Assembly (NCBI RefSeq): GCF_003144115.1 | Contig: NW_020312024.1 | Coordinates: forward strand, 186,001 to 250,000 | Source of the DNA: Tilletiopsis washingtonensis | Lineage: Eukaryota; Basidiomycota; Exobasidiomycetes; Entylomatales | Direction of reading: 5' to 3' | DNA: 64,000 bases | Part shown: positions 52,143 to 62,362 of the stretch, piece after piece | Layout of the letters: each line of letters starts with the position of its first letter | How positions within the stretch are numbered: the stretch's first letter is position 1 | Position numbers and translations under genes: made by a program | Notes under the pieces: generated by a model | Told to the model about the DNA's origin: nothing | Seen by the model: only the letters and a program-made list of their open reading frames with translations | Database searches by the model: none

Positions 52143-54420
52143 ATGGAGCGAGACGGCGACGCATCCGGCGGCTGGCGCTTCGCGCAGTGCTTCGGCGACA
52201 AGGGCGAGGTGGAGGACATTACGGAGGGTGAGTCTGGCTGAGCTGCGGCGTGTCGCGCTACGGCACGACGGTTTGTCGCAAAACGAGCTGCACCTGCTGC
52301 GTGTGCAGGACGAGGCTTCCTGTACCTGCGCTACAGGCTCCGCGTCCACTGCGTCTCTACGCCGCTCCGAGACTAAGGGCAGGCGCACGTCTCTCGTTGC
52401 GGCTGCGTCGCCAGCGGCGCAGCGCTCCCACTGCGCCTGTCGTGCGCAGACTGACACCGTACTCGCTTCCTCACAGCCGATATCATCTCGACGGTCGAGT
52501 TCGACCATACGGGCGACTATCTTGCCACGGGCGACAAGGGCGGTCGTGTGGTGTTGTTCGAGCGGAATGAGTCTGTGAGTTGTCGTCATCGCATGAGCGC
52601 GCATCGCAGCAGCGTAGCAGCGCAGCGCTTGCTGGCGATGGACGAGCGCGTGCGTGGGGCACTTTCGCTGAGACTTGCGTCTGCCTCTGCTTGTCTTTGC
52701 CGTGCGCAGAAGAAGGGCTGCGAGTACAAGTTCCACACCGAGTTCCAGTCGCACGAGCCCGAGTTTGACTACCTCAAGTCGCTCGAGATCGAGGAGAAGA
52801 TCAACAAGATCCGCTGGTGTCGGCGACAGAATGCCGCGCATTTCCTGCTCTCCACAAATGGTGCGTCGAAAGCAGAGCGAACGCAGGCGAGAGCGATGCC
52901 AGGCACGTGCATGCGCTGACGCGAGGTGGACGCTACTCAGACAAGACGATCAAGCTGTGGAAGGTGTTTGAGAAGTCATTGAAGGTGGTGGCAGAGAACA
53001 ATCTCTCGGGCGAAGCGTACCGAGGCGCGACTGCGCCGACGCAGTCGACGTCGAACCTGCATCCCTCGCTCGTGCCACCGCCAGTGCCTCTTGTCGGCTC
53101 CGGCACGTCGTTGCGCATGCCTACGCTCACGCATCACGACACCATCGTCGCGGCGGTGCCGCGCAAGATCTACGCCAACGCCCATGCGTACCACATCAAC
53201 TCGATCAGCGTCAACTCGGACGGCGAGACGTACATCTCTGCCGACGACCTGCGCATCAACCTCTGGAACCTGAACATCAGCGACCAAAGTTTCAGTGCGT
53301 GTGCCCTCCGCGACGCCTCACCGCGCTGCATGGCTGACCTCGTACCCTCTCCGCAGACATCGTCGACATCAAGCCCGTCAACATGGAGGAGCTGACAGAA
53401 GTCATCACGGCTGCCGAGTTCCACCCCATCCACTGCAACCAGTTCGTCTACTCAAGCTCAAAGGGCACGATCAAGCTGGCGGACATGCGCGACTCGGCCC
53501 TGTGCGACCAGCATGCCAAACGTGAGTGCGCGCCGCGAGAGGGGAGGGCAAGAGCGAGAGGGGAGGGCAAGAGGCGCGACAGGCGGATCGGCGGCGGAGA
53601 GAGGGCCGGATGCTGCTGCTGCGAGCATGGGGGATGAGTGCACTGCTCTCTCCAGCGTGAAGACGAGCTCCCGTGGTATGCAGCAGCTGACTCTGCGCCC
53701 ACAGACTTTGAGGAGGAGGAGGATCCGTCGAACAAGTCGTTCTTCAGCGAGATCATCAGCTCCATCTCGGACGTCAAGTTCAGCCGGGACGGGCGATACA
53801 TTCTCTCGCGCGACTACCTGACGCTCAAGCTGTGGGACGTCAACATGGAGAACAAGCCCGTCAAGACGATTCCGATCCACGACCATCTGCGCTCCAAGCT
53901 GTGCGATCTGTACGAGAACGACTGCATCTTTGACAAGTTTGAGGCTCTCTGGGGGCCCGACGGCAACAAGGTGCTCACCGGCTCGTACAACAACTACTTC
54001 CACATCTTCGACAAGGACGACGACTCGGACGTCGTGCTGCAGGCCGACAAGAGCGCGTTCAAGGCAAAGAAGCTCGCCGGCGCAAAGAAGAAGGGCGCCA
54101 ACGCCGCGGCGGGCGCCGTGGGGCAGATCAACGTGGACAACGTGGTGCGTTGACTGTCTGACGGCACTGACGAGGGACTCGGCGGGCGAGGCACATGCTG
54201 ACCACCCCCTTGCCCCGCTCTTGCAGGACTTCAACAAGAAGATCCTCCACTCGAGCTTCCACCCGAGAGAAAACACAATTGCCATCGCAGCGACGAACAA
54301 CGTGCGTAGCAGGCTGGCCCTTGCTCACTCTCACTCCGCGCCGGCACCGCGCTGACATCCAGGTTGCTGCATCTCCCGCAGCTCTTCATCTTCTCCGCGA
54401 ACAACGCATCGACGGCGTGA
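52143..54420 (+). CDS. CDC55: PP2A regulatory subunit B (PR55/Cdc55)
   Basis: Eight exons (52143-52227, 52477-52574, 52710-52860, 52941-53294, 53357-53521, 53705-54144, 54227-54301, 54382-54420) give 468 residues. The product is the WD40 beta-propeller B subunit that directs protein phosphatase 2A to substrates in mitosis and stress signalling. Family-specific stretches are [114 protein letters not shown] and [15 protein letters not shown]. The protein ends [12 protein letters not shown]. Fungal-type low-complexity insertions occur after NNLSGE ([16 protein letters not shown]) and near the C-terminus ([16 protein letters not shown]). Introns are 60-250 bases. All joins restore conserved residues. 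Confidence 0.97.
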
Positions 54421-54948
54421 AGCGTGTCCTGCTTTGTCGCGTGCGCGCAGTCCCGTCGGCCTTTCTCCTTTTTCCCCTCTCTCTCTCGCTGTAACAACCC
54501 CGCTCTTCCTCTCTCGTCCCCCCTTCACCCACGCCAGGCACTGCTGCGTCTATCCCACCCCAAGCCTTTTTCCCTCCTCCCTCGGCCTCCGACTACTCGG
54601 ACGAGCTTACGACCTCTTTTCACATCGCTCCCTCCTCGGTGCCGTCGTCTCTCGGTTCCCCCCTTTTGCGGTCCCTTCCTCACACGCGCGCCCTTTCTCC
54701 CTCTCTTTACTCCTTCATTTCTCCACCACCCGCGCACGGCTCTGCGGGCCTTTCGAAGCCGAGCGGTGCGTAGACGGATGCGGTGCGGGAGCGGGCCACG
54801 AAGCAAGAGCAGCAGAGAAAGGGAAGGGGAGGGAGAGAGACACAACTACTAAGAAGCCTAGACCTTACAATGAGCAGCCTCCACGTACTTTGCCGCCACG
54901 GAGCGTGAGCCAACAGCAAGGGGGTGGGAGTCGTCACTGGGTGCGCCG
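54421..54948. other. Convergent intergenic region CDC55 / 2-oxoadipate dehydrogenase
   Basis: About 530 bases between convergent stops. The plus strand is strikingly C/T-rich from about 54470 to 54740, with CTCTCTCTC and TTTCCCCTC runs, then switches to A/G-rich. It presumably contains the CDC55 3' untranslated region. No gene or RNA was recognised. Confidence 0.55.
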
Positions 54949-57900
54949 TCACATGTGCGCGAAGGCCTGCGAGAAGAGCTCGGCCGTGCTGCGCTTGATG
55001 CCCCAGGCAGGCACGGCGAGCGGCGGCGGACCGGCGTAGCGCACCTCTGCTGTGCCTGAGCCGCCAAGCTTCGCCAGAGTGGAGCGGATGCGAGGCTGCG
55101 AGACAGGAAGGGATGGGGATCAGCCACTGCCGGGGGGGGGGGGGGCGAGAATGGCGATCATATGCGTCGTGCACTCACCTCGACAAACGAGTAAGCTCCC
55201 TGGTTCTGCGGCTCCTCCTGCGCCCAGACAAAGGACGTCTGCGGCGACACGAGCGGCGAGAGGGCGCGCTGCAACGCCTGGAAGGGAAAGGGACTGAGTT
55301 CCTCGAGGCGCACCAGCGCCACGCGGGCGGCCAGCTCGCGCTTCTGGCGCTCGTCGCGCAGCGCATAGTAGTGCTTGCCGGCGCAGAGAATGATACGCTC
55401 GACTGGACTGGCTGAGGAGGAGGCATCGACGAGCACGGAGCGGAAAGAGGTGCCCGGCGCCATCTCCTCGAGCGCTGATGCGGCGTACTGCGTCCCGCGC
55501 GTCAGCACACGGCTCAAGAGCATAGCGGAGCCCGGACTTACGGGAGCGCGAAGCAGGCCCTTGGGAGCGGCCACGACCAGAGGCTTGCGGTAGTTGCGCA
55601 GCATCTGCCGGCGCAGGAGGTGAAAGTACTGCGCTGGCGTGCTGTGCGAGTCTCTCCGGGGTGAGCCGTCGTCAATCCCTGCCGCCGGGACCGCACTCAC
55701 GTCGGGTATACGACGGGCATGCTCGAGGAGACGAAGCTGGGGGCGGCGTCAAAGGGATCGTCCGACAGCTGCAGTGAACGCGGTGAGTCAACGAGGGTCT
55801 AGGGCGCGCGACCCACTCGACTGACCTGGAGGAAGCGCTCGATGCGTGCGCTCGAGTGCTGGACGCGGAAGTTTCAGCGGCTGGCCTTGCCCTGCGGCGC
55901 CTCGCAGCACCCACCTCTGGCCCGGCGCCGTCCATGCCGTGAGGCAGGAGCATCACCAGCGCAGATTGACGGCCCCACTTGGCCTCTGCCGAGGAGACGA
56001 GCTGCGCGGCACACGAGTAAGAGGACGTGTGCTTCCAGGTTGAAGGCGCATCGGACACACTCACCGTGTCGATGGTCACTTGCGCGCCCTGCGCAGAAGA
56101 GCGTCAGCGCTGAGCGTCATCGCTGCTCCCCATCGAGACCGAGACGCACGTTGAAGAAATCGCCGAACTACGTGCGCAGAAACGTCAGTGATGCGACACC
56201 TGAACGCATTCGCAAAGAGCACCCACCTGAGCCTCCCACAGCGACAGCAGCCTCGGCCTAGCCCAGCTCTGTCCCGCCTCGAATGCCAGCACCGAGAGCT
56301 CCGAGAGCGGCGAGTTTGCCAGCTCCAGTGTGCCTTGCAGGGGCGGCTCGTTGAGGGGGACCGTGGTCGCCTCGGTCTGCTGATCCACGAGCATTGCGTG
56401 CCTGCGTGCAGATGTGAATGCTGTGGCGCACTAGAGGGAGAGACCGAGGAGGACGTACCGCTGAGAGAAGGTGCCTCGTCCGACGTCCTGCCCGCTGATA
56501 CGCACGTCGTAGCCTTCGGCCAGCAAGCTAGCCCATGCAAGGGCCTGTGGCACGACTCGATTAGCGGTCGTATTCACGGATGCCACAGGCGTCAAGCATC
56601 TCACCTCGGCGGTGGCCCAATTGACACCCTCGCCACTCTGCAGCGACGTCCTGCGCTGTTTTACGTGACGCTCCAGTGTGGAATGCAGAGCCTGTCCTCG
56701 CGCAAGTCAGCAAAAACCAGTGTTCGCAAGCTGGCGCATGCACGAGCCACCCACGAAGCCATCCGGCAGCTTGACGCTTCTCTCGCCCAGTTCTCTCAGC
56801 TTCTCGAGCGCCACTCCCGTCTCTGGATCATGCACTGCAGCCGGACTATGAGGCCATACGATCGTCTCTTTCTTCCACGCCGAGCTCTCCCACGGCTGTG
56901 GCGTCTGCTCTCGCGTTGGTGGAGGGTCGGCTTGCATCGCTTCCAGCGCAGTCGAGAGGGCAGAACGATGTGCCTGGCGCACCGAGAGCGCCTCTCCTGC
57001 GCCGAGAACACCCTTGCGCTATACAGAGAAGATCAGTCGCTGCCTAGACCATGGAAATGCTGCACAGCTCACCTCCAATGCCGCCTCGTACGCCTCCGGC
57101 ACAGAGCGACGCTTGCGGATGTCTCGGTACATCTTCGGCTGCGTGAATGCCGGCTCATCAAGCTCGCTGGAGGAGCTGTATTCAGCTGCTTGCTCCCGAG
57201 CCGCCACGCTGGAGGGACTCACTTGTGTCCCCACCGCCGATACACGATCAGATCCACGACGACGTCTCTGCGCCAGCGTGCACGATACTCAAACGCAGCG
57301 CGTGCGGCGCGCGCACATGCGTCGGGTGCGTCGCCGTTGACGTGGATGATGGGTGCGCCGATCATCTTGGCGATGTCGGCTGTGCATGACTCGCGCATCA
57401 GCAGAAGCAGCCGAGAGAAGGAACTCGGAGGGAAGACGTACAGGCGTAGAGAGACGAGCGGCCGGCTGAAGAGGCGGTGGTGTAGCCGATGTTGCTGGGC
57501 CGCCCATGGCGTAAGCCATCAAGGCGGGATCAACAGGCAGCACACCGAGCGGGCACTCACTTGTTGACAATCAGGTGAATCGTACCGCCGTTGGCGTAGT
57601 CTGGCAGCTCAGACTAGCAGAGGCATCGTCAGCTGTCCGGCTTACATGCACGAGAAGCCAGGGCATCGCGCTCACCAAGCCGAACGTCTCGCTGACAACG
57701 CCTTGACCGGCGAATGCGGCGTCTGCAAGGGGGGCGAAAGCAAGCGCCCGTCAGCTCCCAGCTTGCACACGACGCGGCGCACATCTCACCGCCGTGCAGA
57801 GCAATGTTCAGTGCTTCTGCTCCTTGTGCCCTGGCATATCCGGCCGCAAGCGGAGCAATGGCCTCCAAGTGGCTCGGATTCGGGAGCATTTCAATGCTAG

Positions 57901-59004
57901 TCGCTCCGTGCCGCGTCACCTGTGCGAGGTGCGAAAGCACGTCAAACGTCATGCCCTCTTCGCCTGCGGGAGCTTGCCCTGCCATGGCGCGGAAGAGCTC
58001 GCTGTGAGGAAAGCCGAAGATGGGAGACGCGAGGAGGGAGAGTCGTCCTCGATGCGGCGAGGAGAGGATGATGGAGGGGATCGAAGAGGCCAGTGAAGAG
58101 CGCAACATTTGGTCGACAATCACCAGCATGGACTCGGCTCCTTCAGCGCCGTAGCGCTTGGTGCGGGCACGCTCAGCGTTGCCACGGGGGCGCCTTGCAT
58201 CTTCGCTGAGCGACTCACCTTGACGCTAGGGAACTTCTTTGCCAGGAAGCGATCCAGTTCCTCTGAGCCCGTGACGAGGGCATGCGAGCGTCTCGACTCC
58301 TCCTTCGACGCCTCCTTCACTCCTTCACGTTCGAGGTAGTCGCACCACCAATTACGCTGCGCCTTGCTGTGCTGGTGGAAGAACTCCCAGCCAATGTCGC
58401 CGATGTACACGCGGCGCAGATGCTCGACGATGTCCGCCATGCTTGAGCCTGCCTCGCGCCCGTCGGGAAAGGAGAGAATGCCGCGCACATCGTATGTGCT
58501 GGTGGGATGGAGGCCGTAGCGCAAGGGATCGAGCGCCGCGACGGCGTCCTCTCGCTGCATCAGGCCCCTGGGAGGAAGGCAGAAGGCATGAGCGTGTCGG
58601 CGTGCCGTGCGCCAATCGCGCGCCTGCCTCACAAAGGATCGATGTTCGCCGCCCGATGTCTGGCGTCGAGAGAGAGAGGCAGGGCATCAGTCTGGCGTCG
58701 CACTACTGGCCCTTGCGCGCTGCAGCGCCAGGCCGGCACCTGGAACACACCCGTGGCGCCGCACGTTGTCGCAGTAGCGCAGCAGCGGGGCGGAGGCGTT
58801 GCGGTTGCGCAGGTGCGCCGCGGGGTAGTCGCTGATCTGCACCGGCGGCGGGCGAGCTGCGAAGCGAGCAGAGGCGGCGCTCGAGGCTGAGGCGGCAGAG
58901 AAGCAGGCACACGCAGAGCTCGAGACGCGGCGCGGGGCAGACAGGGCCAGGGCAGAGGCGCGCAGGCCGGCGCCCTGGACGCGCGCGAGGCGGGCGAGAC
59001 GCAT
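54949..59004 (-). CDS. 2-oxoadipate dehydrogenase E1 component, DHTKD1 type (mitochondrial)
   Basis: Twenty-one exons rebuild 932 residues, near the 919 of human DHTKD1. Boundaries from the 5' end: 58751-59004, 58633-58659, 58219-58567, 57790-58156, 57676-57722, 57561-57613, 57442-57494, 57223-57379, 57073-57166, 56755-57018, 56605-56691, 56459-56544, 56227-56401, 56150-56167, 56066-56089, 55915-56001, 55826-55858, 55701-55768, 55542-55641, 55179-55487, 54949-55095. The enzyme is a thiamine diphosphate E1 that decarboxylates 2-oxoadipate (lysine/tryptophan degradation). Seen: mitochondrial presequence, HGHRAANIDPL, HRGRLSLL, the ThDP GDA...NN span (332-366), GHNELDEPAFTQP, GQDVGRGTFSQRH, MLLPHGMDGAGPEHSS, CAGKHYYAL and WAQEEPQNQGAYSF. 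The last two, the length and the lack of the long OGDH N-terminal region favour DHTKD1 over KGD1/OGDH. Exon 4 uses an AAG acceptor; exons 2, 14 and 15 are 27, 18 and 24 nt. Confidence 0.92.
55132..55145 (+). repeat. Poly-G run (14 G)
   Basis: Fourteen consecutive G on the plus strand (poly-C on the transcript) inside the last intron of the 2-oxoadipate dehydrogenase gene. Length may be uncertain in sequencing. Confidence 0.85.
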
Positions 59005-59521
59005 GCTTGCAATGCTCTGGCAGGTGGTGGTGGTGGTGACGAGGCAAGCGTGCTGCCCCGCGCTGCCACTGCACCTGATGCAAATGGACGCCCAAGCTGC
59101 GGCCAGATAGCGAGAGCACAGCGCGCCCCTGGTGCCGGTGGGTCCGCAACGCGTACCGCAAGATGCAGCCTCGGCGCCCCGTGCGCCGTGCGCGTCGGGC
59201 GGCTGCCGCGGCTTCCGGCCCGCCGGCTGCCCCTGCACCCCGCACTCGCCTCGCGAGCTCCTATCGCTGCCTCGGCCGGAGCACCCTTCCCCGCACGCCC
59301 ACCGCAGCGCAGCCACAGCCACAGCACAGGCAGGGCGAAGACCTCGCCAACTTCTGCAGCTGCTCACACCTCGCACGCTCCGCTGCAGCTCAGCTTGGCC
59401 GCCCTGCCTCGCCGCGCCGCGCTGCGAGGCGAAGCATCTGCCCTTGCCGCCCCTGACGAGCAGCATCCATGCAGAGGAGAGAGCAGGTGGCATTGCATCG
59501 CGTACTGCCAGCTGCAATGCC
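59005..59521. other. Intergenic region 2-oxoadipate dehydrogenase / PRP40
   Basis: About 520 bases holding the promoter of the dehydrogenase gene (left) and the PRP40 3' region (right). GC-rich, with a GGTGGTGGTGGTGA run near 59025-59040 just upstream of the dehydrogenase ATG. No gene or RNA was recognised. Confidence 0.5.
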
Positions 59522-62138
59522 TCACACCTCGCCTTCCTCCTTCTCGCTGTCCTCTTCCTCGTGGCGCGCTCTCTGCGGGGGTCGGGACGGAGGGGGAGGG
59601 GAAGTATTCAGCGTCAGCGCCATGCGCGCACATGCCGTCTCGCAGACGCAACAGTCCTGCCTCGACTCACCTTGCGCGCACTCTCCTCTCCCTCCGTAGG
59701 TCTCTCTCTCCTTCTCTCCTCCTCCTCACGGCGTCCCGAGGCCGGCCGCGCGTCACGCGCGTCGCGGCTCGAGCGCGCATGCTTGCTGCTGCGATGGCGA
59801 GACTTGTCTTCCTCTTCGTCGGCCGCCGCATCTCTGCGCTTGCGAGATGAGGAGGAGAGGTGGGGACTGCCTTCTTTGGCTCTGCGCTCCTCATTCTTCT
59901 CCTACGAGGCAGAGATGGCAGGTGATGAGCGGCGGCGCACGGAGAGCAAAGGTAGCGTTTGAGACACTCACCTTCTGACGTCTGACGAAGCGCTCCCACG
60001 CGCTCTTTCTCGACTCGTCAACCTTGTCCTCCTCAATGTCCAGTCTCTGCATCTCGCTCCACTCCTTGAGCTCCAGCGCCGCCAGCTTGGGCCGCCACTC
60101 CTCCCACGGGCGCTCGAGGGCCGCATCGTCCTCGACCGGCAGCGCCGAGACTTTGCGCAGCGCATAGCGCAGATCCTCGGTCAGGTGGCGCAGGCGACGC
60201 TCCGCACGCCGGCGCTGTTCGGCCTGGGCACGCACGGCGCGCTCGACGAGCTGGGCAAGCGAGGCGCGTGCGTGCTGTCAGTGCACTGCCGGGCCCGCGG
60301 AGAAAGAAGAGGAGGGCCGCTCAACAGCCGGCACTCACCTCGTCAAACACGAGCCGCAGCTCCTTCTCGTCTTTGAGCACCTCTGCGCCTTCGCCGTCCT
60401 GCTCGCTTGCCTTCTTCAGGCGCAGCTTGAAGTCCTCAAACTCCGTCTTCTCGTCGATGTGTGCCGCCTCAGTCCCCGCGCTCTCGAGCAGGCGCTCGAC
60501 GTGCTTCGTGCGCGCATGCAGCCTGCTCTCGAGCTCATCCACGACATCGAAATACAGATCGAGCGGCGAGCTGCCCGGCTGAGCTGCGAGCTCGGCAAAG
60601 TCGGCGTCGTGCTTGACGAGCTTGTAGATTGTCGGCCAGGGCGTGCGCGCCGTCAAGGTGCCATCTGCGACGAGCTCTTGCAGGCGCTGCTTGTACTGCT
60701 CCCTCCTGCGTCTCTCATCGCGTCTGCGCTTCTTGAGTGCCGCAGCCGCCTCGGTCTCCTTCTCCTTCTCCAGCGCCCGCATGTGCTCGTCAAACACAAT
60801 GATCATGTCCGCCGCGTCCATCGTCGACAGATGGGCATCGGTGGCCCACTCGTCGGACTCGAGCACGGTGCGCTGGGCGTCTTTCCAGCGCGTAAAGACG
60901 TCGGCTTCGAAAGTGAGGAGCAGAGACATGAGCATGTCCATGTTGCGATGACGAAGCTCGCGTTGAGCCGCCTGGGAATCATGAGCCGTCATCAATGCCT
61001 GCCGCACTGTGACGTTTGCTGGGGCGCGCATCCACTCACAGTCTCCTTCTCCTTCCACTCCTTCTTGACCGTCTCCCACAGCTCGCGCGCCTTTTCCTCT
61101 CCCACCTCTCTGAGCTGCTTCCACTTTGGCTCGTTTGCGAGGATCTGGTTCGTCGCCTCGATGGAGAAGAAGGGCTTGAGCTGCTTCATGTTCTCCAGCA
61201 GCTCGCGCACTCCCGGCTCGAGCTCCTTGACCTGCGCCTCTCTGCGCTCATTCTCCTCGCGCTGCAGTTCGGCGACGTACTTTGCAAAGGCCGCCTTGCG
61301 CTCGCTCATGCTCTTGAGTGCCTTGTACAGCGGCTCGGTGATGATCTCTCGCATGGCGCTCTCCCACGTCCACGATGCATCGATGCCCTTGCCCTTGAGC
61401 AGCGACACAAATGCCGCCTCGCCGCCTCCCGGCCCGCCGAATGCGCCGGGCGCAAACGGCGCGCTGGAGGCGGGGCCGACGGGAACGACGCGTTGGGGAA
61501 GCGAGGCTGGCAGCGGTGCAGAGGGCACGGGCGCAGCTGCGTCGACGGCGGGACGAGCAGGCAGGCTGGCAGAAGCAGGCGAGCCGGCCAGCCCGCCGTT
61601 GGGCGAGCCTGCGGCGGGAGCGGCGAAGCCGGGAGGCGGGCCGGAGTAGACGGGCCGAGCGGCGCCGCCGGGACTGCTGTGCCCAGCAGCGACTTGCGCC
61701 GGAGAGGCGGCCGCGGCTGTTGCGGGAGTGACGCCGCCGGAGAGCGGAGTGCCCGCGGCGGGCGATGCGGCAGCAGCAGCAGCAGCAGCGGCAGGCGTGG
61801 CAGCCGCCGCTGCTGCCGGCTCATCGGGCATCGTGTCGAAGATGTCTGCGGTGCCCTCGCGCCATCAGCATCGCGGCAGCAGGCCGTCGGGCAAGCATGC
61901 AGCCGTGCCACCACTCACCCTGCAGCTCCTTGGGCACCTTCCACGTCGTCTCCTTGGTCTCGGCATGCACGTAGTAGCGGCGCTCGCCCGCCGCATACTC
62001 CTTCCACGGCGTCGCGGCCATGGCGCGCTCGCGCGGCGTGCGCAGCTCGTCGGGCTTGTCCCACACGCTGCGCTTCTCCTGCGTGTGGTACCAGTACTTG
62101 CGCCCGGCGGCGTTGGTGTGCTCTGTCCACACGGCCAT
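59522..62138 (-). CDS. PRP40: U1 snRNP-associated splicing factor Prp40
   Basis: Six exons (61919-62138, 61040-61845, 60339-60971, 59972-60250, 59671-59901, 59522-59572) give 739 residues. Prp40 bridges the U1 snRNP at the 5' splice site to branch-site proteins and the RNA polymerase II tail. Two WW domains open the protein (Trp 4 and 26; Trp 45 and 66), each with the aromatic pair and terminal Pro. A long Ala/Pro/Gly-rich linker follows, including a poly-Ala stretch. Then come several FF domains, the first near FVSLLKGKGIDASWTWESAM, further ones near RWKDAQRTVLESDEWATD and LRYALRKVSALPVEDDAALE. The last two exons encode a charged Arg/Ser/Glu-rich tail ending EEGEV, as in fungal orthologues; they were placed by splice signals and phase. 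Divergent from the Nop12-like gene with only 224 bases between starts. Confidence 0.96.
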
Positions 62139-62362
62139 GGCGGATGAGGGTGGGGGGGGGGGGATGTGGAGAGGAGCGAGGGGCGAGTCGACGAGGCCGA
62201 GGTCAGGTGAGGCATCGCCGCATGCTCGATGCTTCGCGCCGATTACGTCAGCCACTTTTGGCGGTGGGCCGAGCGAGTCCGCGCTTTCTGTCGTGCCTTC
62301 GCAGCCGCGCGATGCCTGTCTTCGTGTCCACCACATCCCACGGTGCCCGTCCTCACCTCATC
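62139..62362. promoter_or_regulatory. Short bidirectional promoter PRP40 / NOP12-like
   Basis: Only 224 bases separate the two start codons, so the promoters must overlap. It contains a 12-G run (62152-62163) about 14 bases upstream of the PRP40 ATG. Shared control of a splicing factor and a ribosome biogenesis factor is inferred from geometry. Confidence 0.55.
62152..62163 (+). repeat. Poly-G run (12 G)
   Basis: Twelve consecutive G between the divergent starts of PRP40 and the Nop12-like gene; on the PRP40 transcript this would be a C-run in the leader or core promoter. Confidence 0.85.

Noticed and set aside
54949-59004. Assignment as KGD1 (2-oxoglutarate dehydrogenase E1)
   Set aside because: The N-terminal region is shorter than in OGDH and the C-terminal segments match DHTKD1 better; kept as the main alternative.
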